Positions 24,201-33,462 of a stretch of 64,000 nt of DNA are shown here, piece after piece. The stretch lies in contig NC_016131.3 in NCBI RefSeq assembly GCF_000005505.3, positions 64,527,355 to 64,591,354 of the forward strand, given 5' to 3'. Each line of letters opens with the position of its first letter. Position 1 is the stretch's first letter. The translations under genes were made by a program, and so were the position numbers. The stretch comes from Brachypodium distachyon (lineage: Eukaryota > Streptophyta > Magnoliopsida > Poales > Poaceae). The notes beneath the pieces are model-generated. The model did not search any database, was not told where the DNA came from, and saw only the letters and a program-made list of their open reading frames with translations.

Positions 24201-24650
24201 GTTCCGAGTCTGATGGGCCATACATTCAACCATCCAACTCATGTAGCCTTCTAACAACACCATGTCATTACAACCCTTGAGCCTAGCAACTGCATCGCAT
24301 TACAGTATGAGCATCCAATTATCCAACTCTTGAGTCTGCCGGACCACCAAGTATGAACATCCAAGCCACGAGTCTAGCGACCGCATCACATTACCGTGAC
24401 CTCGTTGTCACGCAATCACAACGCCCAACACGCCAGACACACGAAATTGACCCCCCCACCCCCCCCCCCCCCCCCGACACACACACACAGAGCTGGAAGC
24501 TAGCGCACGGGGCAGAGGACAGTGACCGCTGGCGAGAGAGCAGCAGCAATAAGAAGCATGCGCGCGTACCTCCTCTTCAGGCTCCTCCTCCTCCTCTTCG
24601 TCCTCTCCGATCCGACGGTGCTTCGCGTACTTGGAGGAGGTGGAGGCCAT
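15295..24650 (-). CDS. RAB3GAP1: Rab3 GTPase-activating protein catalytic subunit
   Basis: In animals the homologue, with a non-catalytic partner, acts on Rab3 and Rab18 in membrane traffic; the plant role is less known. Twenty-one exons on the minus strand: 24570-24650, 23768-23811, 23623-23686, 23431-23545, 23249-23316, 22768-22865, 22182-22353, 21483-21699, 21000-21126, 20621-20730, 20433-20522, 19618-19746, 19397-19530, 18599-18685, 18428-18520, 18276-18347, 17994-18033, 17460-17707, 16937-17114, 16367-16572 and 15295-15591. They total 2670 bases, giving 889 residues with no stop. The acidic N-terminus precedes FDDFTIASSWERF. The catalytic domain lies at about residues 510-700 and includes AANPDAAFEDFIRWHSPGDW; Arg599 in that block is the likely catalytic Arg. 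Exon limits were set by GT/AG sites and phase. Exon 11 uses the acceptor GCAG because the earlier AG would give a stop. Confidence 0.93.
15861..16125. mobile_element. Stowaway MITE in the last Rab3GAP intron
   Basis: The ends are CTCCATCCATATGTATAAG and, inverted, CTCCCTCCATCCATATATA, flanked by TA on both sides. Length is 265 bases with no coding capacity. It lies in the intron between the last two Rab3GAP exons. Confidence 0.85.
19158..19299. mobile_element. Tourist-type MITE in a Rab3GAP intron
   Basis: The ends GGGCCTGTTTGGAAGAA and, inverted, GGCGCTGTTTGGAAGAA are flanked by TAA on both sides (19155-19157 and 19300-19302). The 142 bases and TAA duplication fit PIF/Harbinger-derived Tourist elements. 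Confidence 0.9.
20005..20200 (+). repeat. dispersed repeat, copy B, inside a Rab3GAP intron
   Basis: This copy matches 355-560 in the same orientation, including AGCGCCATGAGTTCAGGCAG. It lies in the intron between exons 19618-19746 and 20433-20522. See copy A. Confidence 0.7.
20831..20943. mobile_element. Stowaway MITE in a Rab3GAP intron
   Basis: The ends CTCCCTCCGACCC and GGGTCGGAGGGAG are perfect inverted repeats flanked by TA. At 113 bases, it belongs to the same family as 41887-41995: both share ACTTGTCTCAAATTTG and the tail ATACATGTAATATTTCGAC. Confidence 0.95.
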
Positions 24651-24791
24651 GGCGGCGTCGGCGATCCCGTCCGCCCGCGAGGTGGAGAAAGGGGTGGGCG
24701 GCGGGGTGGGGTCCCGAGGAAGTCTCCCTTCCTTGCTCGTTAGATCGGTGGTGGTGGGAAGACGAGGTGGGAGAGAGGGTGATGTGCCCAT
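24651..24791 (-). promoter_or_regulatory. possible N-terminal extension or leader of Rab3GAP
   Basis: Upstream of the chosen ATG the frame stays open to a second ATG at 24789-24791. This would add 47 residues rich in Pro, Ser and Thr (MGTSPSLPPRLPTTT...). I prefer the inner start because MASTSSKYAKHRR leads directly into the acidic region and the outer part is low-complexity. The outer start cannot be excluded. Confidence 0.4.
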
Positions 24792-24799
24792 GTCGCGTC

Positions 24800-27230
24800 G
24801 GTCGAAGAGTTCGCGAACTTGGTGCTGGTGGCACCACCATCCGCTGGACGCACGACAGACAGCCTTGCTGCTTTGGGCCTCAAGTTTCAGTGGCCTGGAG
24901 AGTCATCAGACCATTGGGCTCAAATTCCATCTCTGCTGCAGTGGCTGCAAAGACGCCCATAATCTTTCCTAAAAAAAAAGCCCATAATCTTTTCTAAAAA
25001 AAAAAGTCCCGTCTACACTCGTAGGGACGAGAATGGAAAACGGAGCTGACAATCTGGTTCTCATTCACCGGCTAATTTGACTTCTTCTTTTTTTTCCGTC
25101 GACCGGTCTATTAATAATCATTAACAACAATATAACAGGTCATAAAATAATAAAAAAATTAAATAAGTTCTTGGACCATCTCCCTCACCGAAACCGGATA
25201 AAACTTGCCAAATAAGAACCTGTTGTACGACGGTGGAGAACGTGCTAAAAATGCAGAGAACCAGCCCACCAAAACAGCAATCATCGCCGAAAATAAAAAC
25301 CATAAATCAACCACACCAACGAACACAAAGCCGACTGTGGATTCATGGACTCAATACTCTCGTTATGGGATGGAGGACGTAGAAAAAAAAACTTTGCGAC
25401 TCGGCCGGCCAGTGAACACCACGTACTAGCACTACGAAGCTCGACATATACGTTCGTTCAGAAGCTGCACGTTCCGCGCGGCGCCGCGCGCATGGGATTC
25501 GTTTGCTCGGAAAGGATGGGGTGAGCACTTAGGACACGCGGCGTCGACGTCGTGCGCGTACTCACGCATCCATGGTCGAGAGGGCATGCAGCATTGCAGC
25601 TCCAGTCCACACATGGCATGAGATCTTCGCCAACCACCGCGTCGGCATACGGCATGTGCCTCTCGTATGCGGGACCGTACGGACGACACGGCGGTTCCGC
25701 TTTGATTGGGCGTCTGTCCTCTCTGGCCTCGTCGTCCCGAGAGAAAAGAAAAGGAATCGAAAGGCGAAAAGGCAGACCGAATCTAGCTAGTAGTGCAGTA
25801 CTAGCGGGTAAACGTGGCGGAACGATGGATGGAGTAGAGAAGGGAGATTGGACGGATGAATGAAAGTGGGCCCCGCCTATGATTAGGCCGTTGCGCCGCA
25901 GAAACGCCGGAGAAGAGCCTCGGGACCGGGACCATCGCCAGCGATCGCGTCCGCGGGAGCCGGATCGGACGGACGCCGCGCGCCACCAACCTCGTGCTCG
26001 GCCGGCCAGCCTCACATCAAAATACCACACGCCACGTGCGTCACCGTCCGCCGTCGCGCAAGCAAAGCGCCGACGGGGGGCTGCTATTAACGTGTCCCCG
26101 TCCATCATCCCTTGGCAATCCCACGGTATGATTGTCCCATGTACGTACATGTCAAGCGACCCTGAAATGGAAGTCTATTTTGTTTTTTGAGATGGAAATG
26201 GAGTTGTAAATTGATTGGCAAGGACCTCGTTCTCGTGTTATTACTCTTTCTAAACGAGATGTCAGGCATGTGACTCCATAGTTTTCCAGTATATATATGG
26301 TTCATCTCGCTGCCCGCTAAATTATTGTGCTGTTTTATTTTTGCCGGGATCATCATGGTGCTGTTGTTGGGTAGTAGTGGAGTACAAGGTGAAATGGAGA
26401 ATCGTTGTTCTAGCATCGACCCCGACAAAGATCTATTTTGTGTGCGCGCGCTTTTGTGCCCGACATGCGCAAACGCTCAAGCACATGGTGATAAGAGAGT
26501 GGTGTATGTAGGATCAGGTCCAAAAGGTAGCTGGCTAGCTATAGTACGTCCACATGAGCACAAAAAGAAAGCGAACCAGTACGTACCCTGTTGCTCCAAC
26601 GGTTAAATTACTGGCTAATCTGGTTCTTATCTAATCGCAAAGCACATTTAATTGGCTGGCCAACTCCCCTGAATACGCCAGACTAATTAGCTTTTCTCGA
26701 TGTCGTTTGATTTGCTTGTACTAATTCATGGAGTCTGTGTGTCGATGGTACACAAATGAATGGATAGCTTATTCTGGAGACGAGCCAAAAACGTCGAATG
26801 GCCGACACGGCAGCCAAAATCCAGATCGGGCTTGGGCAGGGAGCAAACAACGACCGACGGTTTAGTTGGGGACGCATGTTCCTCCCGTCCGGGGACCAGC
26901 AGAGACGAATGCCACGAAGCGAGCCGAGTGAGGACAGTGGGGGGGAGGAGAAGATCGACTAGTAAATGCAATGTTCATGGTCACGCAAATTCAACTGGTT
27001 CAAATTTCTACACGTTATTAAAATAAAAGGTCAGAACCAGGGCATCTATGTCGACGAGAGTACACAACGTGCTGCGCTGCCCCCTGCCGGTTCAAGTCCA
27101 ATGTGGTGTGCTGCTCCCTGTTGTGTATACCACAAATAGTGTTTGGTGACGAATTATCTGCTTGCCCACTCTCGAGGGAGGACCTGGGATGGGAATCATC
27201 TGGTGTCATGCTAGATTTTAGTGTTATAAT
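24800..27230. other. intergenic, no supported gene
   Basis: This covers the Rab3GAP upstream region and beyond. A GC-rich block at 25430-26100 has open frames on both strands, but none resembles a known protein, and open frames are expected at this base composition. Low-complexity A runs lie near 24970-25010. Confidence 0.5.
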
Positions 27231-27262
27231 ACTCCCTCCATCTCAGGGTTTCCAGTTATCTT
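27231..27262. mobile_element. solo Stowaway end
   Basis: ACTCCCTCCATCTCAGGG looks like one end of a Stowaway or related MITE, but no opposite end is found. It touches the plastid DNA insertion. Confidence 0.4.
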
Positions 27263-27269
27263 GGTAAGA

Positions 27270-27655
27270 ATATGATATCTATACTTTCATCTCAACAAAT
27301 TCTTTTTTTTCCGCAGGGGGTCGTGATGTCTTTCTACGGAATCGCGGGCTTATTCATTAGCTCCTACTTGTGGTGTGCTATTTTGTGGAATGTAGGTAGT
27401 GGTTATGACCGATTCGATAGAAAAGAGGGAATCGTGTGCATTTTTCGTTGGGGATTCAAGCTAGTTTCAACAATACCATTATAACTGTTACAGACCCACA
27501 AGGTCGAGTGGTTTTCTGGTCCTCTGCGGGTACTTGTGGATTCAAAAGCTCAAGAAAAGCATCACCCTATGCTGGTCAAAGAACAGCAGTCGATGCTATT
27601 CGTACAGTAGGTTTACAACGAGCAGAAGTTATGGTAAAGGGCGCTGGTAGTGGAA
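27270..27655 (+). pseudogene. chimeric plastid DNA insertion: ycf4 fragment joined to rps11 fragment
   Basis: 27270-27456 matches the middle of chloroplast ycf4 (photosystem I assembly factor), with [17 protein letters not shown] and [17 protein letters not shown]. At about 27454-27458 it switches to rps11 (plastid ribosomal protein S11), with [19 protein letters not shown] and [20 protein letters not shown] up to about 27655. Both fragments lack their ends, so neither can be functional. In grass plastomes these genes are not adjacent, so two plastid pieces were joined in the nucleus, probably by end joining over a few shared bases near GATTCAAG. Conservation is high, which suggests a fairly recent insertion. 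Family recognition is from memory. Confidence 0.9.
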
Positions 27656-28590
27656 GTAAATGACTTTCTATTATACTAGCATGGTGTCCGCACAATCGCG
27701 CGGGAAATATCTTTATACATATTTAATATTTTGATTTACATAGACATATATATTGTTGTATTATTTCAAAAGCCTAGCTAATATAGTAAATGAAAGGTGC
27801 ATGTGTCATTTGTATCTGCTATTAGATCGGTATGAAAATAAAATTTGCATCCCAGATCATGAGCATGATTATTGTTAGAACGAAAATTAGTAAACCGCAT
27901 TGCACATATACACTCAAGTAAAGTTTGGACAATGCTCGCTATATAGTCAAAGCCAAAAAGATGTACATTAGAGAGTACAGAAGCATATCATGTTTTGAAT
28001 ATGACACAATAGTATTTATGTGGTTTTAGATCCTAGTCCATAATTTAAAGTTCACAGCACTTAAGTTCATCAATGTTTGCATCGAAATAATTGATCGTTT
28101 GAGGTGATATTAGTTGTGTATTTCGAATAAAAGTCCAGATCACGTGCGAGACGACGGTCATTACCAAAGGTGACAAATCACACGTGGTATATAAATCACA
28201 TATGTTCAAAACAAAAAGTTTGCAAGCTAAATTGGCCGATCACTTGATCGCACCGATGGGTTATGTGTACGCCAAGCTATATTAGTAGGTGACTTTTTTT
28301 ATGAAAATCATTGTGCGAGATTAATTTTTTTCGCAATTATGCTATCAATACTTGTATTTAAGTTTAAATCGCGAGCTAGTTGTTTGGATTTGGACTTTGT
28401 GGCGATATTGGATTGGTAAATGATTTCTCATTTGATAAATTTAGATCATGCGTTGTCATGACGTAGCATATTTATTGCGTAATGCATGCAGTACATTGCG
28501 TTTAACACTATACAAATAAATTTTGGGCTTAGTTAACATTGGGCCTATGCGGGTCTCAAACACTTTCATGTTTGTCCCTAACCCATCAGA
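27656..28590. other. AT-rich intergenic sequence
   Basis: I see no gene, RNA or clear element here. Confidence 0.5.
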
Positions 28591-28598
28591 TATATACC

Positions 28599-28756
28599 CA
28601 ATGGCGGATCCCGAGTGAGAGATATGTTGGTGCATCCCCTTGCAAACTCCAATCATTCCACGTTCTTTCCCGCAAATACTACTATATTTCAATTTATTTT
28701 CTGTAATTTATGTGGGTTGATCTGAATCCACAGTCACCAACGTGGATCCGCCACTG
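28599..28756. mobile_element. hAT-type MITE, 158 bases
   Basis: The ends CAATGGCGGATCC and, inverted, CAGTGGCGGATCC are flanked by TATATACC (28591-28598) and GATATACC (28757-28764), seven of eight matching. The CAGTGGCGGA end and 8-base duplication are typical of hAT-derived miniatures. Confidence 0.85.
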
Positions 28757-28789
28757 GATATACCCACCGTAAATACAGATTACGTGGAT

Positions 28790-28832
28790 CAGTGTGAAGC
28801 CTCCCCTCATATTGCTTTTAGTATATAAAATA
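28790..28832 (+). repeat. shared element end (CCTCATATTGCTTTTAGTAT)
   Basis: The sequence CCTCATATTGCTTTTAGTATATAA recurs in two copies at about 32084 and 32187. It looks like one end of a dispersed transposon family. Confidence 0.6.
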
Positions 28833-28882
28833 TGAAACATAGCAATAAATATAGTTAATTAGTTTATAATAATTGATTTAAT

Positions 28883-29462
28883 GAATGTATGTAATCTTGA
28901 CCACTTCAATTACGGAACTTGTTGACAAATCAGAATTTTCTCTTATAGTTGTTGAAGTGAGCCTTGCTAATTCACCAAACAACTGGTAATTCACGGGTGC
29001 ATTTAGTCAAAGCAGTTAATTGCTCCTGATACCTGCCTGTAGTATTTTTTTACATCATAAGGGTTCTCCGAATGTATGAAATCTCGACCACTTTAATTAC
29101 GGAACTTGTTGACAAATCAGAATTTTCTCTTATAGTTGTTGAAGTGAGCCTTGCTAATTCACCAAACAACTGGTAATATTCTAATTCGCGGATGCAGTTA
29201 GTCAAAGTAGTTAATTGCTCCTGATACCTGAATGTAGTTTTTTTTACATCATAAGGGTTCTCCGAATGTATGAAATCTAGACCACTTTAATTACGGAACT
29301 TGTTGACAAATCAAAATTTTCTCTTATAGTTGTTGAAGTGAGCCTCGCTAATTCACCAAACAACCGGTAATATTCTAATTCGTGGGTGCAGTTAGTCAAA
29401 GTAGTTAATTGCTCCTCAGCATGCCTGTAGTTTTTTTTTTACATCACAAGGGTTCTCCCAAT
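28883..29462 (+). repeat. three-copy tandem repeat, about 187-199 bases per unit
   Basis: Units begin with GAATGTATG at 28883, 29070 and 29264. Each contains TTACGGAACTTGTTGACAAATC, TTCACCAAACAAC and AAGGGTTCTCC in the same order. Copies 2 and 3 are more alike than either is to copy 1; copy 1 lacks the TATTCTAATTCG segment. Confidence 0.92.
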
Positions 29463-30060
29463 GCTTCCAGGTGAACCGTATCTGGCCAACTGAGGAGCAT
29501 CAAGGCACCATCTGAGACGTGCTGGGAGTGCCAAACCTTCCCGTAACCATAACGCGATCTACTCCTACGGTTCTAGCCACACACCTGTCCATTTTTATTT
29601 TTTTATTTCTCTGCCGACCAGAGTAATCTCTGCCTAATCTTCTGGCACATCTCTCCCATCTCTCTCCTCTCTCTCATCTCTCTCCCCTCTCGCAGTCCTC
29701 TCTCCCATCTCTGCCGTGGGCCGACCCCGCAGCGCCGCTGCCCGCTATCCAAGCCGCCGGGCGCCCCCCTACCCGTCGTCGCGCGCCTCGTCCTGCCGCC
29801 GCGCGGCGACGCCCCCTCTGCGCCCGTCCCTGCGGCCCCGCGCCGACCCCGCCGCGCGCCCGTCCCCGCGGCCCCGCGCCTATTGCGCCGCTGCCCCCCG
29901 TTCAAACCGCCGCGCGCCCCCATCCCCGCCACCGTGCGCCTCGTCCCGCCGTCCAAGCCGCCGCGCGTCCTCTCCCCGCCGCCACGCGCCTCGTCCCTAG
30001 GCCTGGCCTCGGCCGCCGTCGCTGCACGCTCCTAGCACCCGTTGCCTCCCACGAAACAGG
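29463..30060. other. GC-rich block without a supported gene
   Basis: 29716-30000 is very GC-rich, with repeated CGCCGCGCGCC-like motifs. The 94-residue frame there is almost only Arg, Pro, Ala and Ser and is not convincing. The block may be the leader of a transposon, because it is followed by the GTAC-rich stretch. Confidence 0.4.
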
Positions 30061-30082
30061 GTCCTGTCACCAATTGGTTAGA

Positions 30083-31202
30083 GGTACTTTGATTTGTAGC
30101 TTCCGTGGCTAGATTTCTATTGATTTGTGGCTTGATTTCAGGTATTTTGATTTTCTATTGATTTGTACCTTCTGTTTTCTATTGATTTGCAGCTAGAGTA
30201 GATCAAAGTTTCCTTTCCTAGACATATTGACTTTTTTTTTCTTCCTATCATGATCTTGTTTTGAGTCCGAAGGTGTATTTCTTCTTTTTCTGTGATGTAC
30301 CACTGGGTTATATTGTACCATTGGGTTAGCGTCAGTGTGATTGAGGAGGTACTTATCGTGTGTTGTAATTGTTTCTTCATATTTTAGGCAGGGATCTTAT
30401 TTGACATGCTAATGTACGCAATAAGATTAATATGTACCATGGGTACATGACGAGGTACTAGGTTTTGACGATGCTTGTACTATGATTTTTGTTTGATCCA
30501 CATATTATTGTTTGTTTTTGATGCTTTAGGCACTGTACTAATTGTTAATTTTTGACGATGCTTATGTTGTGATTTTTTTTATGCATATTAATGTGCATTT
30601 TTAGTGATGTACATCAATTTGAGAAGGTACTTCTCATGTATTCATTTTTGCATGGATTGATGTACATGGATTTCATATCACAAATTGATAAGTTATTGTC
30701 ATGTACTTGACATTTACCTCGATGTACATCAAATTAAGAAGGTACTTAAAATTGTTGAGGATATAAAATTGATGATATATTGTAACTATCCTAATGTACT
30801 TGACATGCACCTTGTTGTATTTGCTATGTACTAAAAATTAATGAGGTACTATTGTTGAGAAAGTACTTAGTACTTTTGATTGTTCTCATACTTATTAATG
30901 AGTATTGTATATAGGGTACTTAAATTGATGAGGTACATAAAATTGATGACGTACTTGAAATTGAGTAATTCCGTCACGTTTAAATTTGATAAGGTACTTA
31001 AAATTTTATGTACAAAAGAAACAAAAATTGACGTACTTGAAATTGGCTATTTTTATTATCATAGACGACGATACATTTCATAGAATTTGTACTAAAAAAT
31101 ATTTATGTACCATCGTCTAGGGTACATGTACATGTCGTACTGTAATACGTACCAACTAGTCAAATTAATACAAAAGATATAAGTGGCCCTCTAAAATTAT
31201 TG
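30083..31202. repeat. GTAC-rich degenerate repeat region
   Basis: I count about 35 GTAC tetramers in about 1.1 kb, against 4 or 5 expected by chance. They occur in phrases such as GAGGTACTTAAA, GATGTACATCAA and ATGTACTTGAC, separated by AT-rich sequence. There is no long open frame. Confidence 0.8.
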
Positions 31203-32008
31203 TACAAAAGAAACACATATATTAGAGAAAAAATGCTTGGTCTTTACGTGAGACCGTGAGTGACTGATACAAAAGAAAGAGAATAAAGATAAAAAATTGA
31301 CTGACACAAAGGAGAGAGAAGGTAACATGCAAAAAGGTGTGTCCTGACACAAGCAGTGACTTTCATGTTAATGACTCTCTCTAATATAACACAAAGTAAA
31401 TTAATTTGGTGGCCCCGGGTAAACGAGTGGTTATGAAGCTACGGGTAGATCGCGTTAGCGTCACCGCCTCCGCTCTCTGCTGGGAGTAGCGAGATGTGCA
31501 ACGTGCACGTGGAGGCGTTGTGGTACCAGCCCATGATGTCGCTACTGTTTGCGACCATCAGCAAGCGGAATAGAGTTTTGGAACTCAGTGTGGGCATATA
31601 AACCGAAAATCAAATTCCCGAACAGAAACCGAGACCGAAACAAAATAAACCGAAAAATTAGGTCGTTAATTTGGTTCATTAAGTCAGAAATCCGAACTTT
31701 TCTTGGTTAGTTCGGGTTTAGCTCTCGGTTAACCCAAAAACCGAAAAAAATAATACGAATTGCACAGAAAAAAGGCCCAGGAAGAAGCCGTATGGCCCAG
31801 TTCAGCGAAACCTTCCTGTTCTCGGTAGCTCACCTCAGTTCCCACGTACAACATCCCGTCCCGATCGATTGAATTCTCCCCGGCCACTCTATCCGGATCG
31901 ATTCAATCGATCGGTTGGAACGGCCAGATTCGTTCAAAAATCTTTTGGAACGGCAGGCTGTTTGCTTTAGATGTGAAACAGGACGTGTGGAGCCCCACGT
32001 GCACCTAA
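31203..32008. other. intergenic sequence with CCGAAA-type repeats
   Basis: 31600-31760 has repeated AACCGAAA and its inverse, as found in degenerate grass repeats. No gene is seen. Confidence 0.4.
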
Positions 32009-32212
32009 CCAAATCTTAGCGTAGATCTCGTATCTAACGGCCGAAAATAATTGGGATGATGTGGATCAACCTGGTACCCCTCATATTGCTTTTAGTATAT
32101 AATAGATCTTAGCGTAGATGTCATATCTAACGGACGAAAATAATTGGGGTGATGTGGATCAACCTAGAGGCTCCCCTCGGTACCTCTCATATTGCTTTTA
32201 GTATATAATAGA
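32009..32212 (+). repeat. two-copy direct repeat ending TTTTAGTATATAATAG
   Basis: Copy 1 (about 32012-32104) and copy 2 (about 32105-32212) share ATCTTAGCGTAGAT, CGAAAATAATTGGG, GATGTGGATCAACCT and TCATATTGCTTTTAGTATAT. The end also occurs once near 28800. Confidence 0.85.
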
Positions 32213-32213
32213 T

Positions 32214-32289
32214 GTATCTAGATGCGTTTTATGCATAGATACATTCATATTTGGGCAAATTTGAGTCATTTAATATGGGACGGAAGGAG
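32214..32289. mobile_element. half of a Stowaway MITE
   Basis: ATACATTCATATTTGGGCAAATTTGAG followed by GGGACGGAAGGAG matches the inverse of the Stowaway family at 20831 and 41887. The left terminus is missing. Confidence 0.6.
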
Positions 32290-32397
32290 CAGTGAATTTC
32301 AAAATTTAGCAGTGTCCAGGGAGTGCACCCCATGTACGAACGTGGGTACGCCTTTGTCCACTCATCTTGCCCGCAAGGAGAAGAAATGAGAGTTAGT

Positions 32398-32752
32398 GCT
32401 CCTTTTATTTGAATAAAATTCATGAGATTTTTGGAGAATTTGAATTCTTAGGGAAATTTTCTATGTTGGTGGTTTGATCACACAAATAGAATTCTTGGAA
32501 TATTTTTTACAGATTCGTTTGCACTCTATTTTGGAGGAAAATTTCGTTCATTCAACCCATTAGCTAGAATTGCTTTGCTTTCTTAAGAAAAAATAGAATT
32601 CCTTTGCTTTTACATGTGGTGTAGCAAATGCTCTTTTTTATGTAGATTCCTGTAGTTTTTCAATCATGTATGATTCAATAGTATATGACACTCCAATCTT
32701 ATGTTTTCTTATTCCCTGTATTGTAGAAATTATGCGAATCAAAGAAGTCCTT
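32398..32752. mobile_element. probable MITE
   Basis: The ends resemble one another as inverted repeats: GCTCCTTTTATTTGAAT on the left, and ATTCGCATAATTTC inward of GGACTTCTTTGATTCG on the right. No target duplication was identified. Confidence 0.4.
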
Positions 32753-32799
32753 GGGCTAGCTGATTGAAGCTTTTTTTCCTTCTCCAGTTACTATACTGC

Positions 32800-33052
32800 C
32801 TCTCCGTTCCTTTTAAAAAAAGATCTTGTTTCTTTGTACCAAGTCAAACTTTCTAAAATTTGGCAAAGTTTATAGAACAATGTCCTACTATCTACAATAT
32901 CAAATAAGTACGTATGGAGATATATGTTATCACAGATTGAATAGAACTAGTTTAGAGTTATAGATGTTGGTAGATTTTCTTGTAAACTTGGCTAACCTTT
33001 AAGAAATTTGAGTTAGAACAAAGTTAGAACATCTAATAACGAACGGAGGAAG
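32800..33052. mobile_element. Stowaway-like MITE
   Basis: The left end CTCTCCGTTCC and inverted right end CTTCCTCCGTTC share the CTCCGTTC core of Stowaway elements. TA follows the right end; the left flank is degraded. Confidence 0.6.
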
Positions 33053-33324
33053 TACTCTATATATGTTCCCTTGAACCAATCAGGTTTGGTGCCTTCAGAA
33101 CCAGGATTGCCGGTCATAGGCCCAAGAATCATAAGCTCAAGAAAAAATTGTAACATAGGAGGATGTACCGAGAACTAACAACTGAAGCAAAGAGAAAATA
33201 CAATTTAGTGTTTGTTAGTAATTAAGGATCTCTGGAAAAGTTCCGGTGTTAAATATACTTTTGGTTCCCAAATTATTTTCATAGTCTACATTTCCCTATC
33301 TGCAAATTATTGTCATGGTCTACA

Positions 33325-33462
33325 TTTCCCTATGCGTCGGACCAGTCTCTCGGAGATGCTCATAAGGGTAGAGTGTGCGTGTGTGTGTTCGTAGAGGTGA
33401 GTGTGCGTGCGTGCTTGTGAACGTCTGCGTCTGTACCGTGTTTCCTCAAAAAAAAAAAAGTT
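33325..33462 (+). mobile_element. LINE 3' end with poly(A)
   Basis: The sequence GGAGATGCTCATAAGGGTAG, then GTGTGCGTGTGTGTG, then CGTCTGTACCGTGT and an A run, matches the 3' tail typical of grass non-LTR retrotransposons. Only the tail is present. A TCTACATTTCCCTAT repeat precedes it. Identification is from memory of the family. Confidence 0.7.

Noticed and set aside
25458..26150. 230-residue open frame on the minus strand
   Set aside because: GC-rich, Arg/Pro-biased, with equally long frames on the other strand and no known motif. Likely a composition effect.
29716..30000. 94-residue Arg/Pro/Ala frame
   Set aside because: Low-complexity CGCC repeats create it; both strands are open.
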